Assembly (NCBI GenBank): GCA_036186865.1
Contig: AP025046.1
Coordinates: 36,039,291 to 36,103,290 of the forward strand
Direction: 5' to 3'
From: Eustoma russellianum
Taxonomy: Eukaryota; Streptophyta; Magnoliopsida; Gentianales; Gentianaceae
DNA: 64,000 bases
The notes beneath the pieces were generated by a model. That model searched no databases and was not told the DNA's origin. It was given only the letters and a program-made list of their open reading frames with translations. Positions 39,201 through 44,949 of the stretch are shown piece by piece. Every line of letters begins with the position of its first letter. The stretch's first letter is position 1. Made by a program: the position numbers and the translations under genes.

Positions 39201-42200
39201 ACATGCGCAGTTTCTCCCGGGAGTACACCCGGATGTTTTATGCAAATCTGTGGATTACTCCACAAACTGAATCTCAATCCTTCTTGCTCAACACTGTTGT
39301 TGATGGTACGTCCCTCAGTTTCTCTATTCCCGAAATCTGTGAAATTCTCCGCATCCGAAACGAAGGCCTAAGTGACTTTTCCGTATTTGACTGGAGCAGT
39401 AAATACGGAATTCCCGAACAAGATGTGAAGTTTGATCTGGGGTTCTTTCCTTCCCGAAAGACTCAGAACATGGCTCTCATTGATCGCATCTTGTTAGCCA
39501 TTGTCACTTACTGTGTGAATGGTAAGTCGACACGAAATCCAAGCAACATGGATTTCTACGTCACTTACCGCATCAAAAATCAAACCCAACTCAATTTTGC
39601 CTGGATTATGGTTGAGGTCATGTTCTCTGCTCTTCGGAAAGCTTCCAAGGCCTTACCCTTTGCCAACCTTATCACCGTCCTTCTCAAGTCAAAAGGGATT
39701 GTCATTCCTGATAGTGAACTCACCCCGGTGGCAAACACGGACTACTACAGTAACTATAACATTATCCAAGCCATTGACTCCCAAAAACGAAAAGCCACGA
39801 ACATTCCCGGTCTTGATGATGAGGCTGAAGCTGCGCCTCAAGAACATGTTGAATCAAGTACCGTTGAACAGCTGCGTGCTAAAATTCAATCTTTGGAACA
39901 GTCTGTTCAGCACCTTCAGCTGAGAAATGAGCGTCATGAATATCGCTTTGGCATTCTCAAGGACGCTATTCTCCAACAAATGCCGTGGGCATCCTTTCCC
40001 CCTGATTTTGATGATTTAGGGGGAGACACTGCTACTGCTGCTGCTGGAGATAAAAGTACTGGTGCCGGTGGAGTCGAACATGCTGGTGGAAGTAGTCAAC
40101 AAATGGGTGGTTTTGCAGAATTTGCATCATTCCTTTCAATTTTGGTGATTTGCAGCATCCTAGTGGAAGTGGTGCTGGCTCTAGTGGTGGTTTGTAGTTG
40201 GGATCTGTCTTTGTTTCCTTCTGATGTTTGCAATTCAAAAACTTTTTCTTCTTGGTTGTTAGTTGGAATGTCTCTTCTTTATAATTAGATATTAATATAA
40301 ATGTTTTTATTGCAAAGTGCTGTTCTGAGTTATCTAGTAGTTTTTTTTAAAAGTTTATGCACTTTGTGAGGGGGAGCATTTGCTAAGGGGGAGTAAATTA
40401 AAATGATGCATGTTGTGAAATCATCAAAAAGAGGGAGAATGTTAGAATGTGATTTAGTTTTGATGATTTGCACAAGGTTGGCACTTGAAAATAATGTTTA
40501 AGCGCTTCAAGTTGATGGTTTGAAGTCAGTGCACTTCGAACGCTCACTTCAGGCGCTTCATGTGTCTTGGTGATGAATCAGAACACTTCGAACGCCTTGA
40601 TCAGGCGCTTCATGTGTTGTATTGAAAGTCAGGACACTTCGAACGCTTACATCAAGCGCTTCATGTGTCCTGATGAAATATACGTACACTTCGAACGCTA
40701 CTTTAAGCGCTTCAAGTGTCTCACCAAGTCAAAAGTACTTTTCTCTGAATAAGCACGCTTTCCCAAGGCCTGTTCTGAGAAAATGTCAGTTTTAGTTCGA
40801 ACAAGCATGAAGTGCAACATGAGGCGCTTCATGTCACTTCGAACGCACTCAGTTGCCAACATTAGGCGCTTAATGTGACTTCGAACGCATGTTCTCTTTC
40901 ACATTAAGCGCTTCATCCCACTTTGAACGCTTATTCTTTGGACAGATTAAGCGCTTCATGTGCTCAACGGTACAAATGTCTTTTTGCTTCATTTTATAAC
41001 CAGTTGACTCTTTGTACCCTCCTCTTTTAGTGTTGTTTCAGCAGGTCTTCTCTCACACTCAGAGATCCCAGGTTTCTATTCTTGGCCAAAGTTTTTGAAT
41101 CCTCTTCTAAATGGTTGCTACATGCCAAGAACTGTTTTTTGAAGACTGCTGCAGTCCTTCACAAGCTGCCAAATCCCATTATTGGCTGGGCAGAAGATTT
41201 CAAACGGGAAGTTTTCTTGAAGGTTGATAAAAGAAGGGTTTGGTTCATTCTTCTTCTCCAACTTTCTACTTCACAAGCTCTCAAGTGCTCTCAAGCTCAA
41301 GCTCTCAAAATAGTTGTAAATCTTTGTATACTTTTACTTTATTGTTGAGAGTGATTATTGTAAGAAGAAGAGTCTTCTTCTTGGTGAGATTTTCTGTGAG
41401 AGATTTTGGTAGATTGTTGGTCAAGGAGCAAGGGTGCTCTTTGTTTAAGTTTTCTAAACTTTGAAGGGTTTGTTGATAGTGTGTGGTGCACTATTCTCCC
41501 TACAAGATTTCTTTGAGGGCAAAGAAGATCTTTGGAGGCAAAACTTCAAAGTGTTAGAACTCTTGGTTGTGGTCTAGGCAAGGTGCCTAGTTTGTATTCT
41601 TTTGATTTTGTTTTGGTTGTTGTTTCCCCCAAAAGAAATAACAATCCCCATTTCAAAATCCTTCTTGTGAAACATCAAGAAGGTAGAGGAGTAGAGTCTC
41701 TTGACTTGAACCTCTATACATAATCGTGTTCTTTCTTGTCTTTCAAGTTTTTATCTTTCAAAAGAACACATCCAAGTATCGGTTGCACTCTAAAACGAAA
41801 AATAGCCACAAAATATCCATACTTGGTGAACACACTATTCAACCCCCCCTTCTAGTGTGTTCTAAGGGACCTAACAGTCCTGAAATAACCAATCTTTCCA
41901 AAGTGAAAGAAAACAAAACAGCATTTCTCTTTGCAAAAACACAATAAATGACAAGCAGATTTTGAAATCGCAGGATTCAGGGGCATATCTTGAGCGCAGG
42001 GCTGCTGGAATAGATAGTGTGACAATAGGGAACATGGATATTTCACATGCTCAATGGGGATATCAGGTATATAATTGAGGACTAAAATTTCCTATCTTTT
42101 CTTTTTCAGGATAGGTTGTTTTGCATTAATAATTTATTAATTTAAGAAGTAATGGGTACATTTATATTTATACATATGGAATCGGGCCCTCACTGGAAGC

Positions 42201-44203
42201 AAACTCTCTATCCTTTAAGATAGACGTATTGTTTGTCTACCGCTCACTCTCCTCAGACCCTAACGAGAGCTTTTGTTATCGTTAGTATATACTGCTTTTT
42301 GTATACATATATGGATGCATTTAGTAAGTACATGCCATAAACTTTATCTCTACTCTAACTATAGCAAGTGATATTTTCAAGGTTGGTTTGCGGGGGGAGA
42401 GTTTGCATATTTTCACAGACGAAGGAGTCAACTATGTACCTTGGAACAACTTAAGCAATTCATCCCAACCACTCACATGGTACAAGGTAATTGCAATGTT
42501 ACACACATGGTAGCCCTAATGTTTGTGTACGGAATCAAAAAGAAAATTTTGACTTTCTACCTATAAATGAAATTCATCTTTATGAACCATCATGCAGACG
42601 AATTCTACAAGAGAAAATATTAGAAGAGATTAAGAATAACATAGTAATACTGTTAGACCTATGCTACATATACTATGTTATGCAACATATATGTTACATG
42701 ATCAAATACATACATGTGGATGGATGAACTATAACTGAATTTTGTTGGTAAACTACAGACTTCATTTGATGCTCCTGAGGGCGATGATCCCCTAGCCATA
42801 AACCTTTTATCTATGGGAAAGGGTGAAGTTTGGATTAATGGCGAAAGTATCGGTAGATATTGGATCTCATTTCATACCCCTGATGGCTCTCCCTCACAAA
42901 CATGGTATGCCATCTTACAAACTCACTTGTGCATTTGTCTTTTAGGTTGAGAATTGAAAGAATTTGCATTCATTCAAGTTAAGAATAATTTACAAGGTTG
43001 TTTCCCTTTTATAGAGAATGAATTCTAACTCTGACGGTTGTGTTTCGCCACTTAAGAGTGTGGTTACTGTTTATCTACAGTGATCTACAGTGAATTTTAA
43101 CGTCAATAGTAACGGCTAGTTGCTAGTGCAGCTCTGCTATATTCAGTGAAATTATTCTAAGTTACAATAGTTACATATTTACACGCCTAAGTATAACAGC
43201 TCGGCCTGTTGCGTTGTTGCCTTGGTTGTGTTTCACCTCGTCATCTCGGCTTAGCACTTCTTTACTTAGTCTATTCTTCATCATGTCTGTTCTTCTTCAG
43301 CTCAGCGTCCTTCTTCCACCTTTATCTTCTTAGTCCAGCTCTTCTGCTCAGGTCAGCTAGGCTGACTGGCTTCATCACTTTCCAACTACGTTCTGGCCTT
43401 CGTCTAGGTTGGCCTAGTTCAGCTCGGCACACCTTCGTCCAGGTCTGTCTTCTTCAGTTCAGCTCGGCACACCTTCGTCCAGGTCTGTCTTCTTCAGTGC
43501 AGCTCGGCACACCTTCGTCTAGGTCTGTCTTCTTCAGTTTAGCTTGGCACACCTTCGGTGAACTTATTTCTACACTTTATACAAAAAAAAACACTTTTAT
43601 GTAATCTAATGAAAAATAGAAAATTTCCCACCATCTTATGTTTGTGTCTGAAGATGAACATTTACCATTTGATCCACCTTTGAAGTCACTGCGAATGAAG
43701 TATTTGGATAGACGATACACAAACAATCGCGCATAACACAATTTTTCCATGTCCTGTGCATAACACATTCTCATGAAAGATGGGCATTTGCTAGGCCGTA
43801 ATACACATGCATCTAGAAGCTATTTCATCAATATTGCCAAATCAGTTTACTCATAAACAAGTTTGATAGTCGATACACAATTATTTGCATATGAATAACT
43901 AAATACAAGTTATAATCACTATGTATAAACATGTCACAACCAAATCAACATATAATACGTTGTAATATACATATGCATAAGTCATGATCTGACGTGTGAA
44001 TAACATTTTATTTGTGTAGGTATCACATACCTAGATCTTTTCTTAAACCTTCAGGGAACCTATTAGTTTTGCTTGAGGAAGAAATGGGAAACCCTCTTGC
44101 TATATCAATCGACACAATTTCATCTTCAGATGTACGCGACCCGCCCGTATTTGATTTTGGTCCATCACCAAGGAGTTCATTGAAGGAAGATGAGTTTCTT
44201 TAA
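14410..44203 (+). CDS. BGAL: beta-galactosidase (GH35), BGAL16-like; 15 exons, 5' exons outside window
   Basis: Joined exons encode most of a plant GH35 beta-galactosidase, a secreted cell-wall enzyme releasing terminal beta-galactosyl residues. The catalytic acid motif IENEY is in exon 3 and the nucleophile motif WTENWT in exon 4. Then come YHGGTNFGR (exon 6), LLRQPKWGHL (exon 7), the beta-sandwich motifs LPDCIHVAFNTAQ (exon 8), DVSDYLWYT (exon 9), LLSVMVGLP (exon 11) and the C-terminal GKGEVWINGESIGRYW and IPRSFLKPSGNLLVLLEEE. Splice phases agree at all junctions except exon 11, one base short. The signal peptide and N-terminal barrel exons are not in the window. No C-terminal SUEL lectin domain is present; the protein ends at a TAA at 44201-44203. 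Introns of 11.1 and 10.6 kb hold copies C and D. Confidence 0.93.
14590..14700. repeat. TA/TG microsatellite in intron
   Basis: A (TA)n run at about 14618-14642, then TATG repeats and a CACACA stretch. A related TGTGTG run lies at 14795-14830. Confidence 0.85.
14697..14785 (+). repeat. tRNA-derived SINE head
   Basis: A Pol III box A-like segment (GGTCTAGCGGTTGAGTAGC) and box B-like GAGTTCGATTCTCC about 30 bp apart, then an A-rich tract. Truncated SINE in the first intron seen; no body beyond the A tract recognised. Confidence 0.55.
15148..15198. repeat. (AT)n microsatellite
   Basis: About 24 AT dinucleotides in the intron; likely polymorphic. Confidence 0.95.
15480..15572 (+). CDS. BGAL: beta-galactosidase exon 2
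   Basis: 31 codons in phase 0: SHMQNFTTAIVDMFKAEG, then YAPQGGPIILSQ. The donor is GTCGAA, weaker than consensus. Confidence 0.93.
15811..15954 (+). CDS. BGAL: beta-galactosidase exon 3 (acid/base Glu)
   Basis: 48 codons starting IENEYQNIEKAF; the Glu of NEY is the family's proton donor. Ends VMCKQDDAPDPI; donor GTGAGT. Confidence 0.94.
15955..16981. other. intron with poly-G tract and LINE tail
   Basis: A poly-G run (about 16158-16184), an imperfect duplication of AGCTCAC...CTACAAAGATTGAA (16210-16300), and about 16470-16620 a minus-strand copy of the RTE-LINE 3' tail (compare 61747-61890). No exon is needed here. Confidence 0.6.
16982..17076 (+). CDS. BGAL: beta-galactosidase exon 4 (nucleophile Glu)
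   Basis: Starts INACNGRKCGETF and contains PAIWTENWTS; the Glu of TEN is the family's nucleophile. Ends in phase 2 (TT), completed by the C of exon 5. Donor GTAAGT. Confidence 0.94.
17169..17277 (+). CDS. BGAL: beta-galactosidase exon 5
   Basis: Encodes LQTYGDITPLRSAEDIAFHV and then ALFIAKKNGCFINYYM. Donor GTGTGT. Confidence 0.93.
17528..17612 (+). CDS. BGAL: beta-galactosidase exon 6
   Basis: YHGGTNFGRTSSAYIITSYY then DEAPLDAY. Ends in phase 1; donor GTATGC. Confidence 0.94.
17704..17822 (+). CDS. BGAL: beta-galactosidase exon 7
   Basis: GLLRQPKWGHLRDLHATLKS, ending SLGDQQE in phase 0. Donor GTAAGT. The next intron carries copy C, 296 bp downstream. Confidence 0.93.
18112..18118 (+). repeat. 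target-site duplication, left, copy C
   Basis: TGCACCA directly before the 5' LTR; the same 7 bp follow the 3' LTR at 28390-28396. Confidence 0.8.
18119..19582 (+). repeat. 5' LTR of copy C
   Basis: 1464 bp, TGTTAGAATATGTTGAG...GGGACCTAACA. U3 has about ten palindromic units at 18170-18690, the first ones spaced about 50 bp. In the middle (18468-18520) is a different inverted repeat around AAGTACTT. U5 ends with the conserved AACACACTATTCAACCCCCC segment. Confidence 0.94.
18170..18690 (+). repeat. palindromic-unit array in U3 (copy C)
   Basis: Each unit pairs a left arm CACTTCGAACGCCT with a right arm AGGCGCTTCATGTG around 4-6 bases such as AGATT; 10 of 14 arm positions can pair. Good units begin near 18260, 18311, 18362 and 18415; degenerate ones lie on both sides. 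Each unit has several CpG sites. Confidence 0.85.
19585..19596 (+). promoter_or_regulatory. primer-binding site, initiator-Met tRNA (copy C)
   Basis: TGGTATCAGAGC, two bases after the 5' LTR, matches the 3' end of plant initiator Met tRNA. Confidence 0.92.
19643..21591 (+). CDS. gag of copy C (frameshifted)
   Basis: Starts MDPFVFDDLGSPSAEPPEEG. It continues in other frames through FDPLNYPLWKSNMETYLRSC, IHEGTSQVRKAKRRQLIKQF, FTVPKGEKIEESIQRFTKLV, a first CCHC knuckle (CYKCGKLGHFMKDC at 20501-20542), acidic DDLDKEFFALMAIDDDKE, a Lys/His-rich linker and a second knuckle, CFYCNRKGHVERVC (21340-21381). The last frame runs to 21591, overlapping the protease, which is read +1 relative to it. Long gag with two knuckles fits SIRE-type elements. 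It forms the particle and binds RNA. Frameshifts near 19750, 20010, 20360 and 20930 look like one- or two-base indels against copy D. Confidence 0.85.
21490..24739 (+). CDS. pol of copy C: protease, integrase, RT, RNase H (frameshifted)
   Basis: The pol frame opens after a TAG at 21487-21489. Protease: VVDSGCSNHMTGDKRLFHRL (about 21533). GAG-pre-integrase: LWHRRLGHV...CDTCQKAK (21909-22038). Integrase core: VVVDDYTRYTWVMF, SDRGGEFDGDFERF, PQQNGVAERKNRTLQ (to about 22500). RT: QMDVKSAS.., GVIQEEVYVAQPPGFE, YVDDIIFGA (about 23800-23828). RNase H: YCDSDYAGSLVDRKSTSG, STAESEYVSAASCCAQLLWM, DQLADIFTKPL, ending LLNMG and TGA at 24737-24739. About ten one-base indels interrupt it (for example near 22487, 22670, 23565, 23905, 24275, 24580). 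Most fall in short homopolymers and are absent from copy D. Confidence 0.88.
24780..25060 (+). repeat. palindromic-unit spacer before additional ORF (copy C)
   Basis: About seven half or whole units (GGCGTTCGAT, TTGTTCGAAGTGACATC, AGGCGCTTTATG, AAGCGCTTGATC) between the pol stop and the additional ORF. A pyrimidine-rich leader (25060-25333, many CTTC and CCTCC) follows up to the ATG. Confidence 0.8.
25334..26694 (+). pseudogene. additional ORF of copy C (stops and frameshifts)
   Basis: ATG at 25334: MASAGPSKRPRTQKRKTTAG, a basic start that could be a nuclear signal. Then LTKDNFPWLKKFDPDIKKPP and an in-frame stop at 25532-25534. Homology resumes: LLEHQGWTSLWSRPDMQKYS, FYSNLWVTPQSESQSFSLNS, IPEICEVLRIRNEGLTDFSV, then the coiled coil LLSRIAALEQTVQQLHLRNA and an acidic, Gly/Ala-rich end to TAA at 26692-26694. 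The central part resembles the 'putative plant transposon protein' domain (PF20167, from memory). Only about 70% identical to copy D in DNA by eye, far less than gag-pol. Confidence 0.75.
26518..26908 (+). promoter_or_regulatory. four polypurine blocks before the 3' LTR (copy C)
   Basis: TTAGGGGGAGA inside the additional ORF (about 26517-26526), GAGGGGGAGC (26837-26846), AAGGGGGAGC (26854-26863) and AGAGGGAGAA touching the LTR (26899-26908). All are conserved in copy D (40017, 40368, 40385, 40430). Confidence 0.75.
26909..28389 (+). repeat. 3' LTR of copy C
   Basis: 1481 bp, same ends as the 5' LTR. Differences include GAG/GAA near the start, GGATCTG/GGATTTG and TTAGGCGC/TTAGACGC, all transitions, plus one-base indels. 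Followed by TGCACCA. Confidence 0.94.
28397..28887. other. intron remainder with dispersed repeat (about 28490-28760)
   Basis: The stretch is rich in AACGAGCCGAAC / AAACGAACTTAAAC motifs in both orientations, typical of a common plant dispersed repeat. No coding signal. Exon 8 begins at 28888. Confidence 0.5.
28888..29052 (+). CDS. BGAL: beta-galactosidase exon 8
   Basis: 55 codons in phase 0 after AATATAG: AVLFRGKSSRCVAFLVNHDN, then SSYELPPSSISILPDCIHV and AFNTAQ. Donor GTAAAT. Confidence 0.94.
29371..29549 (+). CDS. BGAL: beta-galactosidase exon 9
   Basis: VRKFSTRTHQVATKFDSAED, WMEYRESIPAFEDTLVREDG, then TTKDVSDYLWYTI; ends in phase 2 (AG). Donor GTAAAA. Confidence 0.94.
29675..29885 (+). 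repeat. Au-like SINE repeat with (TTG)n tail
   Basis: AAAGCAAAATGACTTACTAA at its start, GGTCATCGAGAAACAACTTC in the middle, and GGTAATGTTGTTGTTGTAG at the end. Same family as 31368-31577 and 44637-44856. Confidence 0.65.
30029..30198 (+). repeat. Au SINE
   Basis: Degenerate copy with TTAAGGTTGCTGCTTTGTGA, CTTGAGGTTACAGGTTCAAG (box B region), GCGGAAACAACATCTTGCAC, CCGGCCCCTTCCCGGACCCT and AGCCTAGTGCACC in the order known for plant Au SINEs. Intronic. Confidence 0.7.
30285..30376 (+). CDS. BGAL: beta-galactosidase exon 10
   Basis: Completes the split codon, then VDHNSSEAEVVLSIHSQGHA and LHAFVNSIPV; ends in phase 1. Donor GTGAGT. Its last 31 bases and donor are repeated 41 bp downstream. Confidence 0.93.
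30346..30422 (+). repeat. tandem duplication of exon 10 end and splice donor
   Basis: A 41-bp unit beginning TTACACGCATTTGTC and ending CCAGTGGGTGA is present at 30346 and 30387. The second donor reads GTGAAA. Confidence 0.92.
30740..31045 (-). repeat. RTE-LINE 3' tail, antisense, with tandem duplication
   Basis: Reverse complement of the tail seen at 61747-61890: CTCTCCAGACC, GTTTGTCTGCCTCTC and ACTGGAAGCAAACTC. A unit of about 75-80 bp (GACTCTATATGTAC...GATGTGTTAG) occurs twice, at about 30893 and 30966. Confidence 0.7.
31256..31361 (+). CDS. BGAL: beta-galactosidase exon 11 (one base missing)
   Basis: Starts GSAHGRNK in the frame set by exon 10, then YIFTLESSIRLEGRSNISLL and SVMVGLP in another frame. 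The length is 106, whereas phase 1 in and phase 0 out needs 3n+2. The loss is near 31283-31289 (AAGAATAC). Given the general indel noise this may be a sequence error. Confidence 0.85.
31368..31577 (+). repeat. Au-like SINE repeat with (TTG)n tail
   Basis: Begins a few bases after the exon 11 donor. Contains AGTTGATCGACACAGCTTGACG, here split as AGTTGATCGAC and AGCTTGACG, then TGGTTGCGTACGTCCGACCC and ends GCTGTTGTTGTTG. Confidence 0.65.
31596..31600 (+). repeat. target-site duplication, left, copy D
   Basis: GTCCT directly before the 5' LTR; repeated at 41877-41881. Confidence 0.93.
31601..33031 (+). repeat. 5' LTR of copy D
   Basis: 1431 bp, TGTTAGAATGTGATTTAG...GGGACCTAACA. U3 differs strongly from copy C but matches copy B. 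Palindromic units at about 31655-32130; an AAGTACTTTTCTCTGA segment sits between the two halves of the array, as in C. Confidence 0.95.
33034..33045 (+). promoter_or_regulatory. primer-binding site, initiator-Met tRNA (copy D)
   Basis: TGGTATCAGAGC two bases after the LTR. Confidence 0.92.
33094..34990 (+). CDS. gag of copy D (frameshifted)
   Basis: ATG at 33094, MDPFVFDDLGSPTAE. Near the N-terminus a 60-bp step (33122 and 33182, SSPTADFPEEGGR-like) is present twice, adding about 20 codons compared with copies B and C. Then YPLWKSNMET, FYNFTVPKGEKIEESIQRFT, the first knuckle CYKCGKLGHFMKDC (34008-34049), the Lys-rich linker with HKHSHKHAPTHKHTPT and the second knuckle CFYCNRKGH (34836 on). 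Several indels, including a 13-base loss near 33680 (IEQED missing). Particle protein. Confidence 0.85.
34991..38254 (+). CDS. pol of copy D: protease, integrase, RT, RNase H (few indels)
   Basis: Protease DSGCSNHMTGDKRLFHRLTM at 35037. GAG-pre-integrase NDLTQLWHRRLGHV to CDTCQKAK (35392-35535). Integrase VVVDDYTRYTWVMF (35656-35700), SDRGGEFDGDFERF, NGVAERKNRTLQEM, to about 36030. RT begins near 36776: VPKPHDHPIIGTKWVFRNKM, QMDVKSAFLNGVIQEEVYVA (37052-37110), ALYGLKQAPRAWYERL, YVDDI (about 37311), GELNYFLGLQIKQT. RNase H to TGA 38252-38254. A 235-codon stretch from 35034 and a long one from 37374 are uninterrupted. Breaks near 35738, 35860, 36250, 36750, 36975, 37165, 37245, 37330 and 38226 are mostly one base, several in homopolymers. 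Confidence 0.9.
38300..38545 (+). repeat. palindromic-unit spacer before additional ORF (copy D)
   Basis: Seven to eight half or whole units (GAAGCGCTTCATC, GGCGTTCGATATCACATCAA, GTTCGATGTGACTTTAAGCG twice). A pyrimidine-rich leader (CTTCTCTCTCC type) runs to the ATG at 38849. Confidence 0.82.
38849..40197 (+). CDS. additional ORF of copy D: 'putative plant transposon' type protein with coiled coil
   Basis: Best copy of the third ORF, about 450 residues. It starts MASAGPSKRPRTHRTKKTAG (basic, possibly nuclear). The central region, residues about 100-240, holds VSLLDFQGWTSLWSRLDM, YTRMFYANLWITPQTESQ, VVDGTSLSFSIPEICEIL and YVTYRIKNQTQLNFAWIM; this resembles the 'putative plant transposon protein' domain (PF20167, from memory). 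A heptad-like coiled coil follows (EQLRAKIQSLEQSVQHLQL, residues about 338-375), then FPPDFDDLGGD and a Gly/Ala/Ser tail. I see no signal peptide or membrane segment, so 'env-like' would describe position only. One base is missing near 40130; the frame shared with copy B ends at TAG 40195-40197, while the literal frame runs to 40288. The frame is also open upstream to 38495, but the conserved ATG is 38849. Confidence 0.85.
40017..40439 (+). promoter_or_regulatory. polypurine blocks before the 3' LTR (copy D)
   Basis: TTAGGGGGAGA inside the ORF end (about 40017-40026), GAGGGGGAGC (40368-40377), AAGGGGGAG (40385-40393) and AGAGGGAGAA adjacent to the LTR. Confidence 0.78.
40440..41876 (+). repeat. 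3' LTR of copy D
   Basis: 1437 bp. Compared with the 5' LTR: GATGAATCAG versus GATGATCAG, GGCCTGTTC versus GGCCTGGTTC, a T6 versus T5 run, TTATAACC versus TTAACC and similar. Followed by GTCCT. Confidence 0.95.
41974..42066 (+). CDS. BGAL: beta-galactosidase exon 12
   Basis: 31 codons after ATCGCAG: DSGAYLERRAAGIDSVTIGN, then MDISHAQWGYQ. Donor GTATAT. Confidence 0.94.
42181..42300 (+). repeat. RTE-LINE 3' tail fragment
   Basis: CCTCACTGGAAGCAAACTCT, GTATTGTTTGTCTACC and CAGACCCTAACGAGAGCTTT match the tails at 47390-47500 and 61765-61890. Confidence 0.75.
42382..42486 (+). CDS. BGAL: beta-galactosidase exon 13
   Basis: 35 codons: VGLRGESLHIFTDEGVNYVP, WNNLSNSSQPLTWYK. Donor GTAATT. Confidence 0.94.
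42759..42904 (+). CDS. BGAL: beta-galactosidase exon 14
   Basis: TSFDAPEGDDPLAINLLSMG, KGEVWINGESIGRYWISF, ending PSQT plus TG of a split Trp codon. Donor GTATGC. Confidence 0.94.
42946..43590 (-). repeat. copia LTR fragment with 40-bp tandem repeats
   Basis: GTTGAGAATTGAAAGAATTT and CATTCATTCAAGTTAAG match the end of the LTR at 45329, so this is probably part of a related LTR in the same orientation. At 43416-43558 a 40-bp unit (AGTTCAGCTCGGCACACCTT then CGTCCAGGTCTGTCTTCTTC) is repeated 3.6 times. The far end is not clear. Confidence 0.6.
43591..44019. other. intron remainder, nothing recognised
   Basis: AT-rich sequence with ATACACATGCAT-type stretches, ending in the acceptor TTTGTGTAG before exon 15. 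Confidence 0.5.
44020..44203 (+). CDS. BGAL: beta-galactosidase exon 15 (last, with stop)
   Basis: Completes Trp, then YHIPRSFLKPSGNLLVLLEE, EMGNPLAISIDTISSSDV and a divergent tail ending KEDEFL with TAA at 44201-44203. Many family members go on into a SUEL lectin domain; here none follows, unless an unrecognised exon is used. Confidence 0.9.
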
Positions 44204-44636
44204 TTCAAGCGCCGTTGTGGAAAAGCTTGAGGTTTGTTTATATTATTTCTTGAAGTGATGTCTGATATAAACTCAATCGCATCCGAGAAGGCCTCAGCTT
44301 GACATTGATTAAGATTGAGAATCTAAGAACAAACTATTGTAAGTTCCATTTATAATGATAATTTGCACATGTTAAATAGCCGTCTCTTTGAGTATAGTCC
44401 TCTTTGTTTGACCTCTCCATCTTTGTAGTTTTTTGGACATTTATGTAATTTCAATAACGGATAAAGCTTCTTATACACCAAGTCAAATGTGAAATAATAT
44501 GTCAAACTATTACAATATTTTCAGACAGAAACCATATGAGTAAGTTATTAATTCTGTGTCATGGAAGTCGTACTTGTCGTTTCCATTTCTAATGGAATTA
44601 AGGACGCACTCTTCCTTGACTTTGGAAAATGATGGA
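44204..44636. other. 3' flank of the beta-galactosidase gene
   Basis: AT-rich; probable 3' UTR (AATAATATG, TATAATGATAATTTG). No coding signal. Confidence 0.5.
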
Positions 44637-44856
44637 CTAAAGCAAAATGACTCATTAAATTAGATACGTTTCTTATATTGTAAAATAGTAGTTGATCGAC
44701 AAACCTTGACGCAATTTTCATTATAGGTCATCGGGAAACAAACTTTGTGCGTTTCTAACACATAGGTATAATTGCGTATATCCGACCCTTCCATACTCCG
44801 CTATACGTGGAAGCCTCTAAGGCAATAGGGTAATGTTGTTGTTGTATAAGTCGCAT
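44637..44856 (+). repeat. Au-like SINE repeat with (TTG)n tail
   Basis: ACTAAAGCAAAATGACTCAT to GGGTAATGTTGTTGTTG. Most complete copy of this ~220-bp family in the window. Confidence 0.68.
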
Positions 44857-44949
44857 CTGTGTTTCATTTATATTTCCTCTCCAACCTTTCACGTTTGCCG
44901 AATCTGTCCCACAGATATTGAAAATATACAGAAGGAAAATAGACAGACA

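Larger units (their letters stand above)
31601..41876 (+). mobile_element. SIRE-like copia retrotransposon, copy D (full length, very young)
   Basis: 10,276 bp: 5' LTR 31601-33031, PBS, gag-pol, spacer, additional ORF, polypurine tracts, 3' LTR 40440-41876, TSD GTCCT. It lies in sense orientation in the intron between beta-galactosidase exons 11 and 12, ending 97 bp before exon 12. All LTR-to-LTR differences I could find are length changes of one or two bases, with no clear substitution, so insertion is very recent. The best preserved copy in the window. Confidence 0.96.

Noticed and set aside
38495..40288. A single 597-codon ORF as one protein
   Set aside because: All copies share the ATG at 38849; the upstream part is the spacer and leader, and the end after about 40130 is a frameshift compared with copy B.
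43209..43604. ORF of 131 codons rich in Leu, Phe and Ser
   Set aside because: Generated by the 40-bp tandem repeat and pyrimidine-rich LTR-like sequence; no homology recognised.
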